11,238 nt of DNA, taken from an uncultured Collinsella sp. GTDB taxonomy: Bacteria; Actinomycetota; Coriobacteriia; Coriobacteriales; Coriobacteriaceae. This document shows, in pieces, positions 1 to 6,408 of the stretch (the first letter of the stretch is position 1; each line of letters opens with the position of its first letter). Where the stretch lies: positions 1 to 11,238 of the forward strand of contig URRN01000060.1 of assembly GCA_900550185.1 (NCBI GenBank), given 5' to 3'. The notes beneath the pieces are model-generated. The model made no database searches. It was not told the origin of the DNA and worked only from the letters and a program-made list of their open reading frames with translations. The position numbers and the translations under genes were made by a program.

Positions 1-298
1 GGCGATCGTGCTGGTAGTAGGGGCCTTCGTCCCACTCGAGCCCCAGCCAGGTCAGATCGTCAATCAGTTGAGCGGCAAGTTCCGGGCGCTTGCAGCGATC
101 GTCCAGGTCCTCGATACGCAACACGATGCTGCCGCCCTGGCTGCGGGCCGAAAGCCATGCGCACAGGCAGCTGAACACGTTGCCCAAGTGCATGCGGCCC
201 GAGGGCGACGGGGCAAAGCGGCCCACGACGGGGGTGGGCACTGCCGTTGCTGGTGCGTCCGCGGCGGGCGTTGCTATGTTGCGTGTTTTGATATCCAT
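1..298 (-). CDS. gluQ: Glutamyl-Q tRNA(Asp) synthetase (GluQRS), 5' part, cut by window edge
   Basis: Only the first 99 codons lie in the window; the gene runs off the left edge. GluQRS is a GluRS paralogue without the anticodon-binding half. It activates glutamate and transfers it to queuosine-34 of tRNA(Asp) in the cytoplasm. Visible evidence is a class I aminoacyl-tRNA synthetase start: GRFAPSPSGRMHLGN at about residues 26-40, where HLGN is the HIGH-like signature, then LRIEDLDD at 60-67, which binds glutamate/ATP in the family, then WLGLEWDEGPYYQ. The PSPSG and IEDLD forms fit GluQRS better than full GluRS (PSPTG, IEDTD), but the missing C-terminal half would decide. About 24 Ala/Pro/Thr-rich residues precede the catalytic core, more than usual. 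The ATG at 298 has no Shine-Dalgarno and sits 7 nt after a TATACT -10 box, so the mRNA is probably leaderless. Confidence 0.78.
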   Translation of the reverse strand, partial: MDIKTRNIATPAADAPATAVPTPVVGRFAPSPSGRMHLGNVFSCLCAWLSARSQGGSIVLRIEDLDDRCKRPELAAQLIDDLTWLGLEWDEGPYYQHDR

Positions 299-305
299 GC
301 GGATG

Positions 306-311
306 AGTATA
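306..311 (-). promoter_or_regulatory. -10 box of gluQ, probably leaderless
   Basis: Reading leftward, TATACT is followed by 7 nt (catccgc) and then the gluQ ATG. A start site 6-7 nt after a -10 box would fall at or one base before the ATG, leaving no leader and no room for an SD. I see no good -35 at 16-18 nt spacing. The box is seen; the leaderless start is inferred. Confidence 0.5.
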
Positions 312-434
312 GCGCGGGGCTTGGCAGGGAAGGCGTTGCCGCGCTCACAAGTTGGCGGCGGTGCGCATTGCGCACGGTGGGTTTGCGGCTCAAGGTCTCG
401 ATCGCTGCGTACCGACTTAGCCTCACAAACGACA

Positions 435-470
435 GAAACCCCGGCAGCTCTTCGCAACTGCCGGGGTTTC
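435..470 (-). terminator. Perfect 13-bp hairpin, possible leftward terminator
   Basis: Arms gaaaccccggcag (435-447) and ctgccggggtttc (458-470) pair perfectly around a 10-nt loop. There is no T-run on the right-hand side. Reading leftward, the stem is followed by tgtcgtttgtg, a weak T-rich tail, so leftward termination is the better reading. It would insulate gluQ from leftward transcription starting between 470 and 813. Its function is inferred; it could instead be a dispersed repeat or part of a small RNA. Confidence 0.4.
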
Positions 471-493
471 CGCGGAAAAGGGGGACATGATCC

Positions 494-546
494 TCGAGCG
501 AACGGCAAAGGGGCAAACCGTTTTCGCTCGACTGCTTTATGCCCCT
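494..546. other. Candidate structured RNA: H-type pseudoknot
   Basis: tcgagcg (494-500) pairs with cgctcga (525-531) and aacgg (501-505) with ccgtt (518-522), with a 2-nt bulge. The 12-nt loop contains aggggca (509-515), the exact complement of tgcccct (540-546) just downstream. Together they can form a pseudoknot or two mutually exclusive hairpins. I do not recognise a riboswitch class and no gene follows closely on either strand. Confidence 0.3.
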
Positions 547-650
547 CGGCTGGCGGCTCAGTCAGCGCATGCCGCGCCCACACAAAGCCGCTACACCTGT
601 GACGGAGCTGTGAAGTGGTATCTATTGCTGGCGCAGGCCATGCCAAGGGT

Positions 651-701
651 GTCCCTAATGACTGGTCATTTAAGAACGTCCCCAATGACTGGCTGTTGGG
701 G
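651..701 (+). repeat. REP-like repeat, copy 1
   Basis: Bases 662-701 match the reverse complement of 2841-2880 at 34 of 40 positions. The segment also contains two direct copies of a GTCCC(T/C)AATGACTGG-type 20-mer, starting at 651 and 679, with 16/20 identity. The second copy folds back on itself (ccccaatgact / ggctgttgggg) with wobble pairs and one A-C mismatch. It looks like a decayed palindromic intergenic repeat. No transposase is nearby. Confidence 0.6.
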
Positions 702-773
702 TGCGGGTGTGACTTTCATCCCGTTTGGCGCTCCGGTCGCCTAGATGTTCGTCATGCGTACCCGCAAACGTGG

Positions 774-779
774 GACAAT
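774..779 (+). promoter_or_regulatory. Likely -10 box of the DUF2207 gene
   Basis: GACAAT followed by GG predicts a start site near 786-787 and a leader of about 27 nt to the ATG at 814. The same AAT-G-G context and a leader of similar length recur at 6371 (cataatgggg). I see no convincing -35 element. Confidence 0.35.
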
Positions 780-813
780 GGCGCTGTTGGTTTTACAGAC
801 AAAGGATGTGCCT

Positions 814-2757
814 ATGAACACCCTCGCCGCCAAAGTCAGCCGGCAGCGCCACCTGTTTGCGCGATTCGCTTCCGTCTGCGTGCTCGTCGCGCTTGCGTTG
901 TTGCTGCTGCCTGTCGCCGCGCACGCCGACGGCTACTCCATGACCCAGACCTATATCAGTGCCACGGTCGAGGCCGATGGATCGCTGACCGTTGTCGAGG
1001 GACGCCAGTTTGATTTCGACGACGACATCAACGGCGTGTTTTGGGAGATTAATACGGGCTCCAACCAGCAGGGCGGCACGGCGGGCGTCGACGTGCTGAG
1101 TGTCGAGGAAGAGGACACCGCGTTTAACAAAGTCGATAGCGCGAACAAGGGCGACTCTGGCGTCTACACGGTCGAGCAGACCGGTGACGGCGTAAGGATT
1201 AAGGTGTTCAGCCCTCACGAGAGCGGCGACAGCGCAATCTACTACGTGAGCTACACCATGACCGGTGCGGTTATGAACTGGGCCGATACCGCCGAGCTCT
1301 ACTGGAAGTTCGTAGGTGACGGCTGGTCTGCGGATTCCGATGACGTCGAGATGGAAGTGTGCTTCGCGAATGCCGCTGCCGGGACGGCGGCCGTCAAGGG
1401 CGATAACTTCCGCGCATGGGGCCATGGTCCGCTGACGGGCGACGTGTCGCTCGATGAGGACGAGCCCATGGTCACCTATACCATTCCCTGCGTGCACCAG
1501 GGCGAATTCGCCGAGGCACGCATCGCCTTCCCTAGCGACTGGGTGCCGCAGCTTGCCGCTTCGGGCGAAGAGCGCATGTCAACGATCCTGAGCGAAGAGA
1601 AGGAATGGGCCGACGAAGCTAACGCCCGCCGCGCTCACGCTCGCATGATTGCCAATGCACTTGCCGTGCTAAGTGTTGTTGCGGCGGTGGCCTTTACCGG
1701 CACAATCGTTATGCTCAAGCTGCGCAAGCGCAAGCCCAAGCCGCTTTTCCAGGACGAATATTTCCGCGATGTGCCTTCGGCCGACCATCCCGCCGTGCTT
1801 TCGGCCCTCATGAGCTGGAACGAGGTGCCCGATCAGGCATATATCGCCACGCTCATGAAGCTCACCGACGACCGTGTGATCAAGCTGGAGCAGGCGACCG
1901 TGACCAAGGCCAAGAAGGGTCTGTTGGGGCGTGAAAAAGAAGAGCAGACGTATCGCGTGACGGTGAGTGATGCGGGCTGGAAGTCGGCCAAGGGCATTGA
2001 CCACATGGTGCTCAAGGTCTTCTTTGCCGGTACTAAGCCTGACGAGAACGGCGATCGCTCGCGCACGTTCGACGAGCTGCAGCACTACGTCAAGCAGCAC
2101 GCTACACCCGTGGGCGACAAGCTCGAGGACTATCAGAACACCGTTAAGGGCAAGCTGGCCGATAGCGAGTACGTTGCCTCAGACGGCATTGTTGCAATGG
2201 TGTTTTGCCTGGTTCTTGGTATCCTGATTGCCTTTGTTCCCGTGGGATCCATCTTCTTTACCGATGGCGCACAGGCGAACATTACTGCCGCGGTTATCTC
2301 GGTGCCGATTGTGCTGGTGGGTATCGGCGTGGGCCTTACGTTCCGCCGCTTTACGCCGGAGGGCGCCGAGGTGGCGGCTCGCTGCAAGGCACTTAAGCAT
2401 TGGCTCGAGGACTTCACGCGTCTAAAGGAAGCCGTCCCCGGCGATCTGGTGCTGTGGAACAAGCTGCTGGTGATGGGCGTGGCGCTGGGCGTTTCGAAAG
2501 AAGTGCTGCGACAGCTGGCCGAGGCCGTGCCGCCCGAGGTACGCGAGGCCGACGGCTTCTACGACAATTATCCCTGCTACTGGTGGTACTACCATCATTA
2601 CGGTATCGAGTCTCCGCTCGATTCGTTCGATGACGTGTATCACGAGAGCATCCGTGAGCTGGCGTCGAGCTCCGACAGCTCGGGCGGCGGCGGAGGCGGC
2701 GGCTTCTCTGGCGGCGGAGGCGGCGGCGTCGGCGGAGGCGGCGGCGGAACGTTCTAA
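814..2757 (+). CDS. DUF2207 family secreted/membrane protein with polyglycine C-terminus
   Basis: This is a 647-residue membrane protein of unknown function. Residues 1-38 are a signal peptide (basic start, hydrophobic 21-36, AHA-DG cleavage site). Residues about 39-275 form an extracytoplasmic beta-rich DUF2207 domain (DGSLTVVEGRQFDFDDDINGVFWEI). A transmembrane helix at about 279-300 ends in a positive stretch (KLRKRKPKP), followed by a cytoplasmic part, and two more helices lie at about 456-478 and 490-510. An aromatic cluster, YPCYWWYYHHY (586-596), precedes a Ser/Gly tail: residues 624-645 are nearly all glycine, ending GTF. This architecture is known for DUF2207 proteins, whose role is unsettled. 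The start at 814 is chosen because aaagga (801-806) lies 7 nt upstream; an in-frame ATG at 745 lacks this and would add 23 residues before the signal peptide. It is monocistronic and ends in a strong terminator. Confidence 0.85.
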   Translation: MNTLAAKVSRQRHLFARFASVCVLVALALLLLPVAAHADGYSMTQTYISATVEADGSLTVVEGRQFDFDDDINGVFWEINTGSNQQGGTAGVDVLSVEEEDTAFNKVDSANKGDSGVYTVEQTGDGVRIKVFSPHESGDSAIYYVSYTMTGAVMNWADTAELYWKFVGDGWSADSDDVEMEVCFANAAAGTAAVKGDNFRAWGHGPLTGDVSLDEDEPMVTYTIPCVHQGEFAEARIAFPSDWVPQLAASGEERMSTILSEEKEWADEANARRAHARMIANALAVLSVVAAVAFTGTIVMLKLRKRKPKPLFQDEYFRDVPSADHPAVLSALMSWNEVPDQAYIATLMKLTDDRVIKLEQATVTKAKKGLLGREKEEQTYRVTVSDAGWKSAKGIDHMVLKVFFAGTKPDENGDRSRTFDELQHYVKQHATPVGDKLEDYQNTVKGKLADSEYVASDGIVAMVFCLVLGILIAFVPVGSIFFTDGAQANITAAVISVPIVLVGIGVGLTFRRFTPEGAEVAARCKALKHWLEDFTRLKEAVPGDLVLWNKLLVMGVALGVSKEVLRQLAEAVPPEVREADGFYDNYPCYWWYYHHYGIESPLDSFDDVYHESIRELASSSDSSGGGGGGGFSGGGGGGVGGGGGGTF

Positions 2758-2769
2758 CGGTCGTAAATC

Positions 2770-2818
2770 ATGGGATGGGCTTTTCTCGACAGCCGTCGGG
2801 GAAGCCCATCCCATTTTT
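2770..2818 (+). terminator. Rho-independent terminator of the DUF2207 gene
   Basis: Arms atgggatgggctt (2770-2782) and aagcccatcccat (2802-2814) pair perfectly over 13 bp. The loop has its own small cgac/gtcg stem, and a short T-run follows (2814-2818). It lies 12 nt past the stop codon. Confidence 0.85.
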
Positions 2819-2838
2819 ATGCGCTACCTACGAAGACT

Positions 2839-2881
2839 GTCCCCAACGACTAGTCACTGGGGACGTTCCTAAATGACTAGG
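2839..2881 (-). repeat. REP-like repeat, copy 2 (inverted relative to copy 1)
   Basis: Bases 2841-2880 are the reverse complement of 662-701 with 6 mismatches. The core 2839-2864 runs gtcccc...ggggac around the perfect palindrome gactagtc (2848-2855); its two mismatched positions are G-T/T-G, so as RNA it forms a full 13-bp stem with wobbles. A smaller CCTA/TAGG stem follows at 2868-2881. It sits between two convergent genes, a typical place for REP elements. Confidence 0.6.
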
Positions 2882-2895
2882 TATGGCTGCTGGGT

Positions 2896-3537
2896 TTAGG
2901 CTGTTAGATCGAGTTCGTAGAGGAAGCTTTCGCGCGGCATGTCGTGACGGCGCTCTTCGCGGTTGGCGCGGTGCGTGGCCGTGCGCTTAAAGCCGTGCAG
3001 CTCGTAGAACTTCCACGAGCAGTTGGAGTCGGTGTACAGGTGCGCCCTCGTCGCTCCAAGCGAGGACAGGTGCGAGACGGCGGCATCGAGCAGAACCGTG
3101 CCAACGCCCAGGCCATGGACATCGCGATCCACGGCAAGCAGCGTGACCTCGTTGTCGTGCGGCAACGGGCTGCTCTCGAGCAGGCGGTTGTTGGTTCGGA
3201 TGGTTGCGCGCACAAACGAGAGATACTCGGCGCACGCATCGGGCTCTAGCTCACGCATCTGCGATAGCAGCGCGCGTTCGGTATCCATCCAATGCTCGTT
3301 GATAGTGGCGCCGGAGCTCTGTCCCGCACGCGCGAGCGAAATGCCACGCGCCTGACCGTCGATTACGGCAACCTGTGAAAACGTCGACGACGAAAGGCAA
3401 TAGGCGAGGTCGCACGCGGCCTCAAGGCGGTTGTACTCATCGTTATCCGAATTGTTATGCCAAAGCTGCTGCAGAATCAGCGCGATGGCGTCGAAGTCTT
3501 CGGTATCAAACGGTCGGTAGAGAACCCGCGAGACCAT
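2896..3537 (-). CDS. GNAT-family N-acetyltransferase
   Basis: A 213-residue acyltransferase that probably moves an acetyl group from acetyl-CoA to an amine; the substrate cannot be told. The GNAT core is in the C-terminal half: VTLLAVDRDVHGLGVGTVLLDAAVSHL, where the beta-4 strand is followed by the acetyl-CoA pyrophosphate-binding loop (an R/Q-x-x-G-x-G/A-like HGLGVG), then ATRAHLYTDSNCSWKFYELHGFKR, with the usual Asn and Phe-Tyr-x-x-x-Gly-Phe of motif B. The N-terminal 100 residues are weakly conserved and start with VLYRPFDTEDFDAIALILQQLW, as in many GNATs. The start at 3537 is supported by aagagg (3542-3547), 4 nt upstream. It is transcribed alone, convergent with the DUF2207 gene and divergent from purH. 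Confidence 0.85.
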   Translation of the reverse strand: MVSRVLYRPFDTEDFDAIALILQQLWHNNSDNDEYNRLEAACDLAYCLSSSTFSQVAVIDGQARGISLARAGQSSGATINEHWMDTERALLSQMRELEPDACAEYLSFVRATIRTNNRLLESSPLPHDNEVTLLAVDRDVHGLGVGTVLLDAAVSHLSSLGATRAHLYTDSNCSWKFYELHGFKRTATHRANREERRHDMPRESFLYELDLTA

Positions 3538-3695
3538 GGTGCCTCTTTCTTTTGCGGATGCATATCGAGCACAGTTCTACCACGCCAATGGCATCTAATT
3601 ATGGTGCCCCTGTGTTCCATGAACTCACCGTGCCCGGTGCCATGCCCATCCCCTCCGCTCGCAAACTTTTTCTGCACATGCGTCCGTTGCGGGGT

Positions 3696-3716
3696 GCATC
3701 GATGCGCTCGATGCGC
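3696..3716 (+). promoter_or_regulatory. Tandem 9-bp repeat with small palindrome upstream of purH
   Basis: tcgatgcgc occurs twice back to back (3699-3707 and 3708-3716), and its first copy overlaps the palindrome gcatcgatgc (3696-3705). TACATT (3717-3722) follows directly and could be a weak -10 box. This might be an operator of purH or of the divergent acetyltransferase gene, but a chance repeat is possible. The rest of the 277-bp gap shows no gene and no riboswitch I recognise. Confidence 0.25.
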
Positions 3717-3814
3717 TACATTAAATCAGTATTTTCAATGCCGCTGCGCGAGCGCTGCAGATCGACGTATCACCGACTCACAGAGCACGGCGGCGTACCA
3801 GACAGGAGGACTGC

Positions 3815-5422
3815 ATGGGATCTGATGTGAAGATCGCACGCGCGTTGATCTCGGTTACCGATAAGACGGGCGTCGTCGATTTCGCACGGACGCTGGTCGA
3901 TGACTTTGGCGTCGAGATCATCTCTACGGGCGGCACGGCTCGTGCCATCGAGGACGCGGGCGTTCCCGTAACCCCCATCGAGGAGTTCACGGGCTATCCC
4001 GAGATGATGGACGGCCGCGTTAAGACCCTGCACCCCAAGGTCCACGGCGCGCTGCTGGCCCGCCGCGATTCCGAGCAGCACATGCAGGAGGCCGCTCAGC
4101 ACGGCATTAAGCTGATCGACCTGGTCGTCGTTAACCTGTACGAGTTCAAGAAGACCGTCGCCAACCCCGAGGTCACCTTCGCGGACGCCATCGAGCACAT
4201 CGACATCGGTGGCCCCTCCATGCTGCGCTCTGCCGCCAAGAACGCCACGAGCGTTACCGTCATTTCCGACCCGGCCGACTATGATGCCGTCCTAGCCGAG
4301 ATGCACGAGACCGGTGGCTGCACCACGCTTTCCACCCGTCGTCGCCTGCAGGTGAAGGTCTACCAGACCACCGCCGCCTACGACACGGCTATCTCCCGTT
4401 GGCTTGCCGCCCAGGCAAGCGACGTGGCGGACACCTCTGCCAAGCTCGAGATCTCGCTGGAGAAGGTCGACGACCTGCGCTATGGCGAGAACCCGCAGCA
4501 GAAGGCCACGGTCTATCGCTTTGCCGAGGGTTGCGAGAACACCGCGAGCTCGCAGTTCCCGCTCGTGGGCTCCGAGCAGATCCAGGGCAAGCCGCTCAGC
4601 TACAACAACTATCTGGATGCCGACGCCGCCTGGAACCTGGTCCGCGAGTTCGACGAGCCGGCCTGCGTGATCCTCAAGCACCAGAACCCCTGCGGTTCCG
4701 CCGTTGCCGAGGACATCACGGCCGCCTACGACCGCGCCTTCGCATGCGATCCCAAGAGCGCCTTCGGCGGCATCATCGCCTGCAACCGCGAGGTTCCCTA
4801 TGAGCTGGTCGAGCACTTTGCCGATCAGAACAAGCAGTTCGTCGAGGTTATCATCGCCCCGAGCTACACCGACGAGGCGCTCGAGCGCATGGCCAAGCGC
4901 CCCAACCTGCGCGTGCTGGCCACCGGCGGCGTGGACCACGGCGCCCAGGTGGAGCTGCGCTCCATCGACGGCGGCATGCTGGTGCAGGAGGTCGACCACG
5001 TGACCGAGGATCCCGCGACCTTTACGTTCCCCACCGACCGCAAGCCCACCGACGCCGAGATGGCCGAGCTCGAGTTTGCCTGGAAGGTCTGCAAGGGCGT
5101 TAAGTCCAACGCCATCCTGGTCTCCAAGGGTAAGGCCGGCATTGGCATGGGCCCGGGTCAGCCTAACCGCGTTGACTCTGCGCTACTTGCCTGCGAGCGC
5201 GCCGAGGACTTCTGCGAGCGCGAGGGCGTGGAGAAGGGCGGCTTTGCCTGTGCAAGCGACGCGTTCTTCCCGTTCCGCGACAACGTCGACGTGCTTGCCG
5301 CGCACGGCGTGACCTGCATCATCCAGCCCGGCGGCTCCAAGCGCGACGACGAAAGCATCCAGGCCTGCAACGAGCACAATATTGCTATGGTCTTTACCGG
5401 CGCCCGCCACTTTAGGCACTAA
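3815..5422 (+). CDS. purH: Bifunctional AICAR formyltransferase / IMP cyclohydrolase
   Basis: This cytoplasmic enzyme catalyses the last two steps of purine synthesis: AICAR plus 10-formyl-tetrahydrofolate gives FAICAR, which is then cyclised to IMP. The 535 residues match the usual length. The N-terminal MGS-like cyclohydrolase domain (about 1-190) shows ALISVTDKTGVVDFA, STGGTARAIEDAGVPV, and GRVKTLHPKVHGALLARR at 67-84. The formyltransferase domain shows DLRYGENPQQ (220-229), LSYNNYLDADAAW, and the catalytic K288-H289 in LKHQNPCGSA. It also shows SAFGGIIACN, GMGPGQPNRVDS, and the C-terminal ASDAFFPFRD...IIQPGGSKRD...TGARHFRH. No key residue is missing. The ATG at 3815 has aggagg (3804-3809) 5 nt upstream. 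It stands alone with its own terminator and no other pur gene in view. Confidence 0.97.
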   Translation: MGSDVKIARALISVTDKTGVVDFARTLVDDFGVEIISTGGTARAIEDAGVPVTPIEEFTGYPEMMDGRVKTLHPKVHGALLARRDSEQHMQEAAQHGIKLIDLVVVNLYEFKKTVANPEVTFADAIEHIDIGGPSMLRSAAKNATSVTVISDPADYDAVLAEMHETGGCTTLSTRRRLQVKVYQTTAAYDTAISRWLAAQASDVADTSAKLEISLEKVDDLRYGENPQQKATVYRFAEGCENTASSQFPLVGSEQIQGKPLSYNNYLDADAAWNLVREFDEPACVILKHQNPCGSAVAEDITAAYDRAFACDPKSAFGGIIACNREVPYELVEHFADQNKQFVEVIIAPSYTDEALERMAKRPNLRVLATGGVDHGAQVELRSIDGGMLVQEVDHVTEDPATFTFPTDRKPTDAEMAELEFAWKVCKGVKSNAILVSKGKAGIGMGPGQPNRVDSALLACERAEDFCEREGVEKGGFACASDAFFPFRDNVDVLAAHGVTCIIQPGGSKRDDESIQACNEHNIAMVFTGARHFRH

Positions 5423-5451
5423 GTTTCGCCCCGAAACAAAATAATCTCTGC

Positions 5452-5487
5452 AAAAGACGGTCGCTCCGTTTGGAGGGCCGTCTTTTT
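5452..5487 (+). terminator. Rho-independent terminator of purH
   Basis: aaaagacgg (5452-5460) pairs with ccgtctttt (5478-5486), with an inner ctcc/ggag stem and a gttt loop, and ends in a run of five T (5483-5487). It lies about 30 nt past the purH stop. Confidence 0.85.
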
Positions 5488-5489
5488 GG

Positions 5490-5495
5490 TATAAG
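5490..5495 (+). promoter_or_regulatory. Likely -10 box of the 5528 gene
   Basis: TATAAG directly follows the purH terminator. A start site near 5502 would give a leader of about 26 nt to the ATG at 5528, like the other SD-led genes here. No good -35 is visible. Confidence 0.4.
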
Positions 5496-5527
5496 AGGAC
5501 GGAATGACTAACACGAAAGGTATGACC

Positions 5528-6235
5528 ATGCCCCAGATTGATGATGCCGAGCTGTTTGGCAATGCCGAGGATCAGCGTGCGTACGAGGACTTTTGCGCCA
5601 ATCAGGAGGCGGTCGAGAAGTTTACGCTCGACAAGCCCGCGCTTATCTGCCGCTGGCGCATGTCCAACAAAAAGGTGCCCATGCTCAACCGCCACATTCG
5701 TGCGCTGTCCGAGCGCTTGGTGCAGGGCGAGCCGCTTACCCATAACATGCTCAGTTGGGCCAAGCAGCACGTTGAGTGGTCGCTTGCCGAGGGCGATTAC
5801 GCTGCGCACGACGGCGTACTCATGCTAGTGATCGACGTTAACGGCAACGCCGCCATGACGGTGGGGGAGTACGAGCCGCTCGCCGATACGTCGGCCAAGG
5901 CGCTACGTGCCCGCTCCGCCGAGGCCCGCTCCGAGGCCGACGAAACCGGCGTGGCGCCCGAGCTGCTCGCCGCCGTCGATAACGGCAAGCTTGCCTTTGT
6001 GGCGCCAGCGGACGAGTGCCTGTGCGGCACGGCGACGCTCATTGAGCAGCTGGCCCAGACCAAGGGCATCCCGGTCACGCGCGTAGATATTCCCGCACAG
6101 CTCAAGGGCGCCTTGTTCCTGGTGAGCGACGAGCACGGCGTGGTTCCCGCAACCGAGACGGACGCTGCGGAGGCCGACGCCGCCACGGTCGCCTTCTTCG
6201 CCGAAGGCTACGAAAAGCTCCGTGCCCGCCGCTAA
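5528..6235 (+). CDS. Conserved-looking hypothetical protein, 235 residues
   Basis: I do not recognise this protein. It has no signal peptide or membrane segment, so it is probably cytoplasmic, and it is acidic. Visible parts are an N-terminal alpha-helical stretch, a segment FTLDKPALICRWRMSNKKVPMLNRHIRALSERL, a central LMLVIDVNGNAAMTVGEYEPL, an Ala/Glu/Arg-rich helix (about residues 120-140), and a C-terminal alpha/beta part with FVAPADECLCGTATLIEQLAQTKGIPVTRVDIP and ALFLVSDEHGVVPATE. The CGTATLI...GIPV...GVVPA pattern vaguely recalls the end of class IV aminotransferases, but no PLP lysine context is evident, so I do not assign it. The start at 5528 is preferred because gaaagg (5515-5520) lies 7 nt upstream; ATG codons at 5504 and 5522 are in frame, and 5504 would fall almost on the predicted transcription start. 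It is a single gene between purH and the two-component system. Confidence 0.75.
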   Translation: MPQIDDAELFGNAEDQRAYEDFCANQEAVEKFTLDKPALICRWRMSNKKVPMLNRHIRALSERLVQGEPLTHNMLSWAKQHVEWSLAEGDYAAHDGVLMLVIDVNGNAAMTVGEYEPLADTSAKALRARSAEARSEADETGVAPELLAAVDNGKLAFVAPADECLCGTATLIEQLAQTKGIPVTRVDIPAQLKGALFLVSDEHGVVPATETDAAEADAATVAFFAEGYEKLRARR

Positions 6236-6249
6236 ATGATGTTTCTGGG

Positions 6250-6318
6250 ACGGGGATTAAAAACTCATTTAATTCCCGTGCTCGTCGCGAGCGAGAGGCA
6301 AGCCTCTGCCACTCGCGA
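6250..6318. repeat. Two adjacent hairpins between the 5528 gene and the response regulator
   Basis: acggggattaaa (6250-6261) pairs with tttaattcccgt (6268-6279) over 12 bp with one G-T wobble and a 6-nt loop. Next, tcgcgag (6285-6291) pairs with ctcgcga (6312-6318), enclosing agaggc/gcctct. Neither has a T-run on either side, so they are poor intrinsic terminators. The first resembles a dispersed palindromic repeat; both could still stop transcription or shape the response-regulator leader. Confidence 0.4.
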
Positions 6319-6370
6319 ACAGTTCTGTCACTTTGGTGCCGCGTGAGGCGCGTATCTGCGGATCCGCGGT

Positions 6371-6376
6371 CATAAT
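6371..6376 (+). promoter_or_regulatory. Likely -10 box of the two-component operon
   Basis: CATAAT followed by GGGG predicts a start near 6383 and a 26-nt leader containing aagagggggg (6391-6400), the SD of the response regulator. No clear -35 is seen. Confidence 0.4.
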
Positions 6377-6408
6377 GGGGCAAGACAACCAAGAGGGGGG
6401 CGGAATCC

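Larger units (their letters stand above)
299..813. other. Divergent 515-bp intergenic stretch between gluQ and the DUF2207 gene
   Basis: No convincing gene is present. Short open frames here lack family features and an SD, and overlap one another in several frames. The stretch holds the gluQ -10 box, a 13-bp perfect hairpin (435-470), a possible H-type pseudoknot (494-546), a REP-like repeat (651-701), and a likely -10 box for the rightward gene (774-779). Confidence 0.7.

Noticed and set aside
8..602. Rightward open frames over gluQ and the hairpin region
   Set aside because: They run antisense to the conserved gluQ catalytic motifs, overlap each other in different frames and have no SD.
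793..1497. Leftward 234-codon open frame inside the DUF2207 gene
   Set aside because: Antisense of a well-supported coding region; no family features.
651..2881. A composite transposon around the DUF2207 gene
   Set aside because: The flanking inverted repeats are short and imperfect, there is no transposase, and I see no target-site duplication. They are better described as dispersed repeats.
3538..3814. A ZTP or other purine-related riboswitch in the purH leader
   Set aside because: I looked for the conserved GG-rich and CGCC-type blocks of the ZTP class and a compact three-way junction and found none; the hairpins there are weak.
4292..4999. Leftward 235-codon open frame inside purH
   Set aside because: Shadow of the strongly conserved purH reading frame.
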